64,000 nucleotides of DNA, from positions 62,001 through 126,000 of the forward strand of contig SAUG01000114.1 of the NCBI GenBank assembly GCA_011316305.1, in the 5' to 3' direction. A program made the translations under genes and the position numbers. Within the stretch, counting starts at the first letter, position 1. Each line of letters opens with the position of its first letter. Positions 1 to 11,565 of the stretch are shown one piece after another. Source of the stretch: Rusavskia elegans (Eukaryota; Ascomycota; Lecanoromycetes; Teloschistales; Teloschistaceae). Under the pieces are notes generated by a model, which saw only the letters and a program-made list of their open reading frames with translations, made no database searches and had not been told where the DNA came from.

Positions 1-18
1 CCGTATATAATGTTAATA

Positions 19-49
<31 letters not shown>

Positions 50-78
50 ATAGTTTTATATTAAAGTTTTTTTAAAGA
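1..78 (+). mobile_element. Family A, 3' terminal fragment
   Basis: The first bases match the last 80 bp of other A copies: the CCGTATATAA motif, a TGTTAATA-(AT)n run, then ATTCAATATA and a strongly C-to-T converted version of the 3' hairpin. The copy continues upstream outside the window. Confidence 0.6.
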
Positions 79-968
79 TTATATTTTATATAAAATAGAA
101 ATTTATAATTTACAATAATAGATGTATCAATATATAAATCGCAAAATATTTGAAAAACGATAGATATAGAATTAATAGAAAGAAGAAAAATTAAATAATG
201 TCGACGGGATAACTAAATAGAAACAATTCTATTGAAAAACGAAATTATAATCTTTAATCTAAAAGTTATTCTATAACGCTTGTTTTTTTTTCGATTTTAT
301 AACAAATCCGTAGATCCGAGACGGATATCGTCTATCTAAATTTTTTTTTACCGAATTAGATATTGTTTCCGAGGCTTTTTACGTTCCTGTTTTATATTTA
401 TTTTTTTGCAAGATTTTCTTTTTCCAATATTGCTGCTCGTAAACAACCGTCGTCCGAAAAAGCAAATACTGACGATATATTTTGTCGACACTTTCACGTT
501 TACTATTAGATTTTAGTTCTCTTTCACGACCGAACGGAAAGGAAAATAGAAAGGAAACGGTTAATAGATTGGAGATACGAGATAATTCGACGAGATAATA
601 ATAACGAAAATCGATATCGTTTATTTCGACGTTTTAAAAAAAATTCTTTTTAGTTATAGATCGAAATTTTTTTTTCGTAGAATAAATTAAAGTTTTTTTT
701 TTACTATTATTTCTTTGAAACGTTTCTATTTCGTTATTTTATTTATTTTTAACGTTTTATCGTCTTTTTAAATTCTTTTGTTTCTATTTCTTGGAGGATC
801 ATTTTATAGTAAACTTCGATGACTAATTTAGAAGAATATATATAGTCCGTCGACGAGAAATATAAACTGCAATCTAAAAATTTTTTTTTATTAATATTTT
901 AAAATATATAAAACTCTTTTATATTATAAACAATTCGATAGCTATATACTATAGTTAAAAAGATTAGT
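79..968. other. No gene seen; decayed AT-rich spacer
   Basis: No open frame, repeat-family match or RNA gene found. Part of it (about 190-860) is slightly less AT-rich, with poly-T/poly-A runs, but nothing assignable. Confidence 0.5.
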
Positions 969-1114
969 TAGACTGGCTATTTCGGTACGTGTTTCCGTCG
1001 GTACTACGAGAACTCGTATCGAATTTTAGCGAGTCGATTAAACCGACTCGCTAAACGGTTCGGATCGGATCGAATCCGAAAATCCGACAGGAATCCGCTA
1101 AATCTTTTTAATAG

Positions 1115-2031
1115 TATTTAGTTGTTTGTTTTGGTTTTAGTACTCGATAAACCAGTGGTTCGGTAAGTAAATCAAGCGTTAGTATATCAGTATTAAATAT
1201 ACGATAGTAGAATTTATATTTTAGTTTAGTTAATTTAAATAACGATTCTATAGAAATTTAATTTAAATTTGTTTAGTAATATAATATACTCTTCTACTAA
1301 TAATTTAACGTAGAATATTTATAGATAAATATATCTCGCAGTTATTGCTTCATTTTTTTTTACTAGTAATATAAGCTCTGTAATACTATATCCTCGTAAA
1401 TACTGCGATTTACTAAAATCTTTTACGTACGTATATACTCCCGTAATAGCAATATCGTAGCTAAACTAAACGGTAGTATATCCGTAATAACTATATCTAC
1501 CCGTACGGACGTCGACTACTTTATAGTAGCTAGAGTAAACTATTCCGACTTCGATAAAAATAGCCTTTTTACCGCTTTTAAAATACGCTATCCGACCTTT
1601 CTATTCCCTTTTAATTTAATCGATCGGGTAAAGTTTCTAGCCGTAGTAGCTAACGTATTAGCTAGTAACCGTTTTACAGCTAGCGACCTCCTTAAAGCTA
1701 TACGAGCTAAAAGATACTTTAATAGCTTAGCGGAATATTTAAATACGGGTTATATAATAAATATAGCCGAGGCGATAGATATAGATAATTACTTCGCAGT
1801 ATAGCAAGTAGATATAGCGGAAATATTAGAAGCTGATAATTATATATAACGTCGGCAAAGGAATATATAATATTTAAACCGCTGTAAACCTTGTCTGACG
1901 AATTGTATATCTTTGGCTGTGAAAATTTCTTTATACGGTAAATGCAACAATCGTTGCCGTATATGACGTTGATAAAATATATATATATAAAAACTCAATA
2001 TCATTTCAGATAGAAGCTTTCTAGAAAAGAA
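1115..2031 (+). mobile_element. Family A element, near full length
   Basis: Has the diagnostic 5' end (TTTGTTTTGGTTTTAG, then a CCAGTGGTTCGG hairpin segment), the central frame at 1,400-1,849, the conserved ATCGTTGCCGTATATGACG block and the 3' end GATAGAAGCTTTCTAGAAAAG. Inserted in a hAT-MITE. Not recognised as a known family. Confidence 0.8.
1400..1849 (+). pseudogene. Decayed ORF of family A (unknown protein)
   Basis: Reading in this frame gives 149 codons with one stop before the terminal TAA (1,847-1,849): a TAG at 1,802-1,804, most simply a RIP-converted CAG. An open stretch of about 134 codons is remarkable in DNA this rich in TAA/TAG. Readable stretches include DVDYFIVARVNYSDFDKNS, LIDRVKFLAVVANVLAS and GYIINIAEAIDIDNYF. 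The equivalent segment is readable with few stops in the 25,921 copy, so it was coding when the family amplified. No start Met survives (ATG would be RIP-converted to ATA). I do not recognise the product: no transposase catalytic triad, RT motif or zinc finger is visible. Confidence 0.6.
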
Positions 2032-2044
2032 TATAATATTATAA

Positions 2045-2136
2045 TATTTAGTTAATTTGTTTTGATTTTGGTACCCGGTGAACCAGTGGTTCGGTGAACA
2101 AATCAGGCGTTGGTATATCAATATTGAATATACGGT
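2045..2136 (+). mobile_element. Family A, isolated 5' fragment
   Basis: Repeats the first ~90 bp of A (TTTGTTTTGATTTTGG, ACCAGTGGTTCGG, then TATTGAATATACGGTA) immediately downstream of the A copy ending at about 2,031, then returns to hAT-MITE sequence. It is less mutated than the full copy beside it: GTACCCGG is intact here but GTACTCGA in the neighbour. Confidence 0.7.
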
Positions 2137-2677
2137 AAATACTATAATATATTAATTATTTAATTTATATTAAAGTAATATATTTAGATATTATATTTAA
2201 CTTTACTAGAACTCTTCTAGCTAGCGTAGTTCGTTAACTATTATTTTTTTAGATAAATAGATATAATTTTTATATTAGGGTTATACTTTTATACTAGGAT
2301 TTAATATTTTAACGATTCCGAATCGGGTCGGATCGAAGATTATAAACTAAAAATCGAAAACCCGTCGATTTAGTATCTAGAAAAGCTAGAACCGACTGGA
2401 ATCGGATCGGTTTCTTTAACCCGAATTCGAAATTCGATCCGACGGCCAGTCTAAAAGAGATAATATAAAAATCTATATCGTAATCTTTATTTCTAGAAGA
2501 TTTTTATCTAAAATTATATTGAATATCTATATATATATATATTTTTAACGTTATATACGGTAACGATTATTTTATTTACATATAAAGAAATTTTCACAGT
2601 TAAAGATATATAGTTCGTTAGACAAGATTTAAAATACAGTTAATTACTTCTATTTAACTATTTTCTTATCCTCTACT

Positions 2678-3334
2678 TAGACTGGCCATTTCGGTACAGG
2701 TTTCCGTCGGTATTTCGGGAACCCGACCCGAGTTTTAGTAAATCGGTTCGACCCGACCCGCTAAGCGGTATAGATCGGTTCCTAAAGTTAAAACCGAGAG
2801 TCGGATTAGATTATAAAATAGAAACCGATAGAAACCCGATCCGATTTACTAAATCTTTAATATAGTAATATATTATATATAATTAGTCTAATAATTAATA
2901 AATAATTAAATAATAATTAATAAATAATTAAATAATAATTAATAAATAATTAAATAATAATTAATAACTAATTAAATAATAGATAATTAATTAAATATTT
3001 ATAAATAATTATTAAATTTATTATTTTTAGAGATAATATATTCAGGTAATATATCTAAACTAACTAGAAGCCTTCTAGCTAATCTAATTAATTAACTAGG
3101 ATATTTTTAGATAAATAATTTTAATTTTTTTATATTAGAATTATACTTTTATACTAGGTTTTAGCGGTTTTAGTAGGTTAAACCCGGGAACCTAGGTCTA
3201 ACCCGGAACCGAATCGGTTCGGTATCTAGAAAAGTCGGAACCGACTCGGGTCGGTATTTAGAAAAGTTGAAACCGACTCGGTTCGAACCCGGGATATAAA
3301 CCCGGGTTCGAAACCCGACCCGACGGCCAATCTA
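2678..3334. mobile_element. hAT-MITE, long form, perfect 8-bp TSD
   Basis: TAGACTGGCC at left and GGCCAATCTA at right, 657 bp, flanked by identical CCTCTACT (2,670-2,677 and 3,335-3,342). Known: 8-bp TSDs and short TIRs starting TAG fit the hAT superfamily. No transposase frame, so non-autonomous. Inserted in family A. Confidence 0.9.
2886..2975. repeat. 21-bp tandem repeat inside hAT-MITE
   Basis: About four units of a 21-bp motif built of AATTAATAAATAATTAAATAA, the last one degenerate. Other long hAT-MITEs have only a single related AT-rich stretch here, so this is a copy-specific expansion. Confidence 0.75.
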
Positions 3335-3492
3335 CCTCTACTATATAAATACAACTTCGTTAATCGCAGTCTTCGTTCTATCTTTTTTCGATATTATAAA
3401 CGATTATCAATATCTAATATTCTCGCTTAATCTATCTACTATTATATAAAGGAATTATAAATAGTTATCGCTTCGGCTATATTTATTATATA

Positions 3493-4497
3493 TTGTTTTA
3501 TTTGTTTTTTTAATATTCGGTTAACCGTCGGTTCCGTAAATAATTTACTATAATATTAGTACGCTAGTATTAGATATACGATATAAAAACTAGTATTCAA
3601 GTCTAATTAATTTAAACTATAGAACTATATAAAATTAACTCGAATCTATTTCGTAATACGTTCGTAATATAAATTTCTATAGTTTATTTAAAATAGTAGT
3701 AGAATTTTCGTATATATATTTACTTTATAGTCGTTTTTTCTTTATTTTCTTTTATTAGTATCTACTATTATATCTGACGTACGTATCTTCCGTAATAGTT
3801 CAGGCTATGGACTGATATATACAGAACCTCTACTAATATTATAACTACGATTATATTTTTCTAATTTAAAAAAAATAGAATTTAAAACCGCCGAATTCGA
3901 GCTATTCGATTATATCGACCGAATTTTCTCTAGTCTATCTATTATAATAGACCTCGAATTCTAGAATCCGGTAGTTTTAAATACGACGCTAAAGCCTCTT
4001 ATTTTAAATTTATCGGAATTATATAGTTTTAGCGATCGTATTAGATTTCTAGTAGAAGCCTTTATTCTACTTGAATTCGAGCAGAAATCTAAACTGGTAG
4101 TTAAACTAGTAGTTAAGCTAGTAGTTATCGAATATCTAGATAGATTAATAGGCCGTCTGGATTCGGATACGACCGCAATTCTAAATTCTGAAAACTATAT
4201 TAGTAGTTTATAATCGTACGTATTTCGAAGTAGTATAAAGAAATTCTAGTAGAAGGTCGCTCGCTCTTCCGTATATATAGAGCGATATTTATTTCTGGAA
4301 TATAGAGGAAGAATAGTAATTAAATAGAGAATATAATAGAATAAAAACGATTAACGCTGTAAATTTTACATAACTTTTAACTGCGAAAATTCTTTACTAT
4401 ATAAATAATTATTATTATTATCGTATAATAACTACTGTGATAAAACGTATATATATAATATTTCAGTTATAACCTTGGATAGAAGCTCTACCAAAGG
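3493..4497 (+). mobile_element. Family B element, complete, 14-bp TSD
   Basis: 1,005 bp flanked by identical 14-bp ATATTTATTATATA (3,479-3,492 and 4,498-4,511), inserted in family A. Starts TTGTTTTATTTG, then an AACCGTCGGTT hairpin. The 3' end (ATAACCTTGGATAGAAGC) resembles the A 3' end (ATAACCCCAGATAGGAAC). Layout matches A: hairpin, leader, one frame, AT run, 3' hairpin-like end. No terminal inverted repeats and no LTRs. Confidence 0.88.
3845..4213 (+). pseudogene. Decayed ORF of family B (unknown protein)
   Basis: 122 codons open from 3,845 to the TAA at 4,211, with a single internal TAG (3,962-3,964). Readable stretches include FELFDYIDRIFSSLS, FSDRIRFLVEAFILLEFEQ and a K-L-V-V repeat (KLVVKLVVKLVV), which suggests a small tandem expansion. 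Not recognisably similar in sequence to the family A product, though it sits at the same place in the element. Function unknown. Confidence 0.5.
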
Positions 4498-5155
4498 ATA
4501 TTTATTATATAACCTATATCTAAACGTTTCGATAAACTATTAAAATACGTTTTAGCCTATATAGTTTTAAAAGTATCGCTAGCTAGTACGCTGGCTACTA
4601 CGGCTAAAAGCTTTATTCGATTAATTAGATTAAAAGGCGGTAGAAAGGTCGGATAGCGCGTTTTAAAAACGGTAAAAAGAAAATTTTTATCGAGGTTAAA
4701 ATAGGTTACTCTAGCTATAATAAAGTAGTTAACGTCTACGCGGGTAGATATAGTTATTACGAATATAGAAAGGTACTACCGTCTGATTTAGTTTATAGCT
4801 ATAGCTATTACGGAAGTATATATATACGTAAAGAAATTTAGTAAATTATAGTATTTACGAGGGATATTATAAAGTTTATCTTACTAGTAAAAAAAGAAAA
4901 GGCGATAACTGCGAGGTATATTTATCTATAAAAATTTCTACGTTAGTTAAATTATCGGTAGAAGGATACGATATACTACTAAGTAAATTTAAATTAAAAT
5001 TCTATAGAAAGAACCGTTATTTAAATTAACTAAACTAGAATATAAATTCTACTACCGTATATTCAATACTGGTATACCAACGTTTAATTTGTTTACCGAA
5101 CCACTGGTTTACCGGGTACCAAAATCAAAACAAATTAACTAAATATTGTAATCTT

Positions 5156-6921
5156 CTAGATTTTATACCGATTTTATTAAAATATAAAACTATTCTGATA
5201 AATTCAGATAATAGTTATCTAAATCGTTTTAAAAGTTTACGTTAGAAGATTATAGATTATATAATCTATACCGAAAGTTTAATGTTCTAGTTTAATTTAG
5301 AAGGTGAAAATTCGATATCTTATTATTATCTATTCTTAAATTAATTCAAAAAATAGAGTTATTTCTATCATTTGTTCTATTATATTATATTGAAATCTGT
5401 ATATTTTTTGATAAATCACAAATCTTGATATATAACGATATTTTCTAATATAATCGATATATATAGTTAATTTCAGATCGTCTCGATTTAAATAGAACTA
5501 CGGATTACTATAATTTGTTAAAAGCTAATATATACCGTTTAATAGAATTGTAATATCGAAATCTAATATCGAAAAATAGAAATTCCGTATAGTATATTTA
5601 AATTAAAAGTAGATTTGAAATAATCCGATTACGCTAGCGCTATTTAGTAAATTATAGAAAAGATCCGGCCTAAATAGAAAACAGTATCTACTAAATAAAA
5701 GAATATATTTAAATCGAAAACAAGATTTCTAAATTAGAAAATATTTTGATATAATCTATATCGCTAATTAATATACCGGAAAAAAGATTCAATTTAATAA
5801 AAACAGTAAATTTATAGCGAAAATGATAGTAATAATTATTAGAATCAAAGAAATCAAAGTCGAAGTAACTAAAACGGTAAAAAAAAGAAAATAATATAAA
5901 ATATAGCAGAAATGCGAATATATTTTAAAAATGGAAATAAATGTACTATTTATTATATTTATATTTAATAATAGTATAAATTAATTCGTTCTATCTATTT
6001 TAAATTCGCTAAAAAAACGAAATAAAAATTTATAATCGAAAGAAAAAAAATCTAATAAATACCGCTAGCGTAGTAGATTTTAAGTAATAGTAAATACCTT
6101 TTAAAACGATAATTATTTAAATATATATTAATCTATTCAATGAATAATTCTATATTTTATTTTTAATTAATTTTAAAAATAGAAAATATTTTTCTTTATC
6201 GTATTAAATGAAATAAAAAATGTCTAAAGGCGATTCAATTTCTAAAAGTATTTAAAATGTTATTAGACGCGATATACGTTTTTATAGAATTTCTAAAATA
6301 AAAAATAAAATTATAATATAATTTTCAATTGTTTTAATTCTTTTTAATCAATTTTAATATTTAAAAGTATTATATTATTTATTATATATTATTAATTAAA
6401 AAAATAGATCTATTTTGGATTTATAATAATTTAATAGTAAAATTTATAGTATTACAATATTTATAAACTTTAAAATTTTTTATAAATAAAAATCGAAAAT
6501 AAATCTTTATTATTTTATTCTACCAATTTTATTTAAATATAATAATATTTAATTTTTTTTATTTGAATAATTCAATTACTAAAAACAATTTTATAATATT
6601 CTAAAATTAAAAAAATCTATTTTCTATAATTATAGATTTTTTAGATATATTTAAAGAAATTTTAAAAAATTGATTAAATATTTTATATTTATAACTAATT
6701 TTAATATATAACTAAATTTTATTAGAAAAAGATTTTTAGAATAGATTTTATCTATAATATATTATAAAATAACTTCCGAATTTTTTATTTTATTTATAAA
6801 AATTTTGAAAAAGTTATTACTATTATATTTAAATATAAATATCAATTATTTTTACTAATTAAAATTTTAGATTGTTTTATATATATATTGTACTATATTA
6901 AAATTTCTTGTTTAAAATATC
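5156..6921. other. No gene seen; ultra AT-rich decayed sequence
   Basis: Stops in all frames and no match to the repeat families defined here. 6,160-6,900 is almost entirely A/T and is probably an old element past recognition. Confidence 0.5.
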
Positions 6922-7756
6922 TTTTTAGTTAATTTATATCGGTTTTAAACCCCGATAAATCAGTGATTCGATAAAAAAATCAAACGTTAGTATATTAATA
7001 ATAAATATATAATAGTAATATTTATATTCTAATTTAATTAATATAAATTAATGATGTTTTTAATTTCAATTTAAGATTATTTAATAGTATAACGTATTTT
7101 TCTACTGATAATTTAATATTGGAATTCTATAGATATATATATCTTGTAGTTAATTTTTTTTTCTTACTAGTAATATAGATTTCTAATAAATACTACGATT
7201 TACTAAAATCTTTTATATATATATTTCTATAATAGCAATACTATAGTTAAATTAAATAATTGTAATTTTTTATATCTATAATAACTATATTTACTCGCGC
7301 AGATATCGCCTACTTTGTTATAGCTAGAATAATCTATTTTAATTTTAATAAAAATTTCTTTTTTACTATTTTTTAAACGTGCTATTTAATCTTTCTATTT
7401 TTTTTTAATCTAATCGACCGGGTAGAACTTCTAGCCGTAGTAGCTACTAGCTAGTATACTAGCTAGCAGCCTTTATATAGCTAGCGATCCTTTTAAAATA
7501 ATATAAACTAAAAAGTATTTAAATAGTTCAATAGAACGTTTAGATATTAGCTATTTAATAAATATAACCGAAGCGATAATTATTCGGAATTATTCTATAA
7601 TAGAATTAATAGATATAGCGGAAATATAACGATTTATAATATCGAAGAAAAATAAATAGTAGAAGATTTATAATCGAATAAAAATGAAAATAATTAAATA
7701 AAAATAATTAATTACGTTATAAATTTCATTTGATTAATGGATTTTTGGCGTTTAAA

Positions 7757-7795
<39 letters not shown>

Positions 7796-7880
7796 GTTGC
7801 CGTATATAACGTGGATGAGATATAAATATATATATAAATTTAATATAATTCCAAATATCAATTTTCTAGAAAAACGGAAT
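6922..7880 (+). mobile_element. Family A element, heavily decayed
   Basis: Collinear with other A copies: degenerate 5' hairpin segment, the CTACGATTTACTAAAATC block, the GACCGGGTAGAACTTCTAGCCGTAG segment, CGTTGCCGTATATAACG and a TTTTCTAGAAAAACGG end. More C-to-T changes than the 1,115 copy. No clear TSD. Confidence 0.75.
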
Positions 7881-7928
7881 TTTTATTATTATATTTATAT
7901 TAAAAATTATTATAAATCGGAAAAAAAC

Positions 7929-8366
7929 GGCCTGGGTGACGCAGTAGTAGACTACGTTGCCTAAAAGTCTAACAGATCCGCGCTCTATCTCGGAATTAGC
8001 GGAGTTAATCTAGCGGGTCGGAGGTTCGAATCCTTCGAAAACTAACCTAATATTTTAAATTTTTTCTAATTAACTAAATCGTTTTTTATATAGAATTTAT
8101 ATAGGAAATATATAATAAAATTATTTGGAAAAATATCTCGGTCTAGCCGATTCTAATCGAAGTTAATTAAGGTAATTAAAATTAAATAGACTACGGTTTC
8201 CCTCTGGATTTTAGTCCAGGTCTAGCTTTTTCGAAAATTCTAGATAAAGTTTACGATAAAATACTTGAATACTAATAGTTACGTAATTTAATCGGTTTAG
8301 CGCCTCTAGTATTAAATCGTAAAAGATTAAAATCAAAAATCCGAATAATTAAATCGTATATATATA
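7929..8366 (+). mobile_element. tRNA-derived SINE
   Basis: Begins GGCCTGGGTGACGCAG (pol III A-box-like), has B-box GGTTCGAATCC about 100 bp later, then a family-specific body and a tail ending CGTATATATATA. Collinear with five other copies in this window. Slightly mutated; non-coding. Confidence 0.85.
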
Positions 8367-8713
8367 GAAAATAAAAGATTAATTTTTAATATAGTTAAAA
8401 AAAATATTAGATAATATATTTCTATATTATATTTATAATATTTAAAATCTTCATTTTAATAACTTTTTTATATTTTATTTTACTATTTTTTTAGTTTATT
8501 TATAAACGAAAAAAAAGTATTAGATATATATTTATAAAATAAAAAAAAAATTTGATCGTCTATCGACTATATATAAAACTCGCGAATCATATATTTAATT
8601 GAATAAACATTTTAATTTTAGAATTATTTATTGGAAAAAAAAATATTTAAATAAAATAAGTAGATAATAAAAAAATTATAGATTAGTTTAAATTCTAAAA
8701 TATAAATAATATT

Positions 8714-8825
8714 TAGATTGACCGTCGGATAGAATTTCGAATTCAAATTAACTAACTCGATCTAATCCGAATCGGATTAAAAAATAGTCCGATTCGATTT
8801 ATTAAAACCGTTAAAATCTTTTTTT
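8714..8825. mobile_element. hAT-MITE terminal fragment fused to element F
   Basis: Starts TAGATTGACCGTCGG (a RIP variant of TAGACTGGCCGTCGG) and stops at AACCGTTAAAATC, where element F sequence begins. The same F junction occurs in opposite orientation at about 60,797. Confidence 0.7.
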
Positions 8826-11080
8826 CTAAATTATAAAATCTATTCTTTCATTAATAATATAATAATATATCGAAGTAATATTATTATCTATATCTACTAT
8901 TTATAGATTTTGATAAGTAGTTAAATAGTTTAATAATTTTTTCTATATTCTTATTATCTTCAGTTTCTATTTATATATTTTTTTTTGTATTTTTTTATCT
9001 TTTATCTATCTTTATCTTTATTTTCATTCTCGTTATAAATAATATTAATACTTCTAGCTATACTTTAAATATTTTCGAATTTAGTATTATTATATTTAGT
9101 AGAATATCCTTCTACTATTTCGTTTTTATTATTAATTTCGATAATATTACTAGTATTTCCTTCTTTTCTTTTATACGAAAACTCGATAGTTATATTAGCT
9201 ATATTACTACTATAGCTAAATTCTTTAATAAACTTCGACTATTTAAATAAAGGTTTTAGTATTCTAGTAATTAAAAATTTCTAAAACTATTATAATAGAC
9301 TATCTATTATTAGAAAAAAATTACCATTAGTTTTTTATATTTAGTTAAAATTATCTAATTTGTAGCTATAATAGATTCGAAAAAATATTAGAAATAAATA
9401 ATAATAGTTTAAATATTTCTATTTCTATTTAATTTATTTTTTTTAATTTATTATTATATTTTAATTCTATTTTATCTAATCTATAAATATATTCTTTTTC
9501 GCTTTTTTTTAGCGAGTTTTATTACGGGATTTCGTTTTATAGTATAATATTATATATTTTTCTAAAATGTTTCTATTTGAAATTATATTAAATTTATATA
9601 TATATATATATATATTTTCCATTAACGTTATATACGGCAATGATTTTTATATTTATATATTAAAAAATCTTATAGCTAAAAATATATAGTTCGTAAAGCA
9701 AGGTTTATAACGCAGTTAATTATTTCTATTCAACTATTTTCTTTTTTATTCGATTACGAATCTTCTATTATCCAGTCTTTTTTCGTCGTTATAAATAATA
9801 ATAAATATCTTAAATTTCCGTTATATCTATTTACTATATTGCGATATAATTATCTATAGATATTATTACGATTATATTTATTATATAACTCGTATTTATA
9901 CGTTTTATTAAACTATTAATAAATTCTTTAACCTACGTAATTTTAAAAGAGTCGCTAGCTATAAAAGCGTCGCTAGCTTTATAAAAGTTACTAGCTAATA
10001 TACTAGTAACTATAGCTAGAAGTTATAACCGATCGATTAGAATAAAGAAATATAAAGAAATCGGATGGCGCGTTTTAAAAGTAGTAAAAAAAAGATTTTT
10101 ATAGAAATTAAAATTGGTTACTCTAGTTATAACGAAATAATCGACGTCCGCGAAAGTAGATATAATTATTATAGATAAAGGTACTATCGTCTGATTTAGT
10201 TTATAGCTATAGCTATTACGGAAATATATACGTATGTAAAATATTTTAAACTTATATTACTAGTTTAAAAAAAACAAAAAAGAAGAAGCGATAACTACAA
10301 GATATATTTATCTATAAAAATTTCTACGTTGGATAAACTATTAATCGAAGGATACGTTATATTATTAAATAGATTTTCAATTTAAATTCTAAAAAACCGT
10401 TATTTATATTAATTAAACTAAAATATAAATTCTACTACCGTATATTCGATACTAATATTCTAATATTTCATTTATTTACCGAACTATTAATTTATCGGGA
10501 ACTAAATCTAAAAGTAAAATATCTAAACAATATAATTTATAAAATAGTATTTTATCTAATAGAATTTATATTGTTCTATTATATTTTTATATAATCTTTT
10601 ATTAATTCTATAGTCCGTTTCCTCGTTTCTAGTATTTTATTTTGAAAGAACTTTTATATTTAGATTTATAGTTATCTATATATCGGTTTTTTTTATTTTT
10701 AGAAATATTTATAAATAGTAAAATAATCTATATTTTATTTTTTATAAAATATATATTTAGATTCCGACTACTTTCTATTAGGTTCGTAGTTTATAACCGA
10801 TTTAGATTTTATAAATAATAATTTTAATTTCGATTTAATAGAATATAAGATAATAGTATAGATAATAAAGAAAAAAACTAATTATTATTTAGAAAAGTCT
10901 ATATAATATAATAGCTGAAAATATATAGAATTATAAAATGAAATATATTAGAAATTTATAGAAATTTATAAATTTATTTATTTTAGCCGAGGTTTAGCCG
11001 AAAATTATATAAATTAATTAAAATTTACTTTCGATTTTTTTTATCAACTAATTATTGCCGAGACTTTCTAAACTAATATA
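8826..11080 (-). mobile_element. Element F (unidentified), split by family A
   Basis: The reverse complement aligns in pieces with 15,690-17,500. It includes the KE-rich coding tail (about 8,900-9,500), the segment encoding KSVVNYERGR-like residues (about 10,750-10,850) and the upstream CGGCTAAA...CGGCTAAAATAAA segment (about 10,980-11,060). A minus-strand family A lies inside at 9,560-10,530. No LTRs, TIRs or RT motif found, so the class is unresolved. Confidence 0.6.
9560..10530 (-). mobile_element. Family A element, decayed, inside F
   Basis: The reverse complement follows the A consensus from the 5' hairpin (about 10,480) through the frame (about 9,930-10,200) to the (AT)n and 3' end (about 9,560-9,650). 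Flanks are too AT-rich to fix the TSD. Confidence 0.75.
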
Positions 11081-11132
11081 TACTATATTATATTATTTAG
11101 TACTTTATTTATTATATTATATAAATTTAATT

Positions 11133-11565
11133 GGCCTGAGTGGCGTAGTAGTAAACTACGTTACTTAGAGGTCTAACGGATCCGCGCTCTATTTCGGAGT
11201 TAGCGAAGTTAATCTAGCGGGTCGGGGATTCGAATCCCTCGAAAGCTAACCTAATATTTAAATTTTTTTAATCGATTAAATCGATTTTTATATAGAGTTT
11301 ATACGGGAATTATATAGAAGGACTATTTAGAAGATTATCTCGGCCTAGCCGTTTCTAATCGAAGTAAATTAAATAGATTACGTTTTCCCTCTAGATTTTA
11401 GTCCAGATCTAGCTTTTTCGGGAACTTTTAATTAAGTTTTCGGTAAAGATTCGAGTCTAATTAATTATATAATTTGATCGATTAGTACTTTTAGTACTAA
11501 TTTGTAAAAGATAATAAAAAATCCGAATATTTAAATCGTATATATATATATATATATATATATAA
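11133..11565 (+). mobile_element. tRNA-derived SINE
   Basis: Starts GGCCTGAGTGGCGTAG, has B-box GATTCGAATCCC, the family body CTCGGCCTAGCCGTTTC and an (AT)n tail. Full length by comparison with the 43,584 copy. Confidence 0.85.

Larger units (their letters stand above)
969..2453. mobile_element. hAT-MITE, long form, split by family A
   Basis: Begins TAGACTGGCT and ends GGCCAGTCTA, the terminal inverted repeats of this family. The interior matches the 2,678-3,334 copy (GTTTCCGTCGG near the start, the CTTCTAGCTAGCG block, a CGACGGCC end). About 1 kb of family A is inserted between roughly 1,115 and 2,136. No clean 8-bp TSD: flanks AGATTAGT and AAAGAGAT do not match. Confidence 0.8.
2488..5142 (-). 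mobile_element. Family A element, split by hAT-MITE and B
   Basis: The 5' end is at right (5,142) and the 3' end at left (2,488). Flanked by a 13-bp TSD: ATATCGTAATCTT at 2,475-2,487 and ATATTGTAATCTT at 5,143-5,155, one C/T difference. Interrupted by a hAT-MITE (2,678-3,334) and a complete family B (3,493-4,497). Removing both restores one continuous A. The central frame is still recognisable on the minus strand between about 4,530 and 4,800. Confidence 0.88.

Noticed and set aside
1840..2121. 93-codon minus-strand open frame
   Set aside because: Spans the family A 3' end, an AT run and an A 5' fragment in antisense; not conserved in other A copies.
1115..2136. Family A as a short-LTR (TRIM) element, since its 5' ~90 bp recurs after the 3' end
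   Set aside because: Copies at 12,326 and 25,921 end at clean TSDs without a second head, so the head repeat is specific to one locus.
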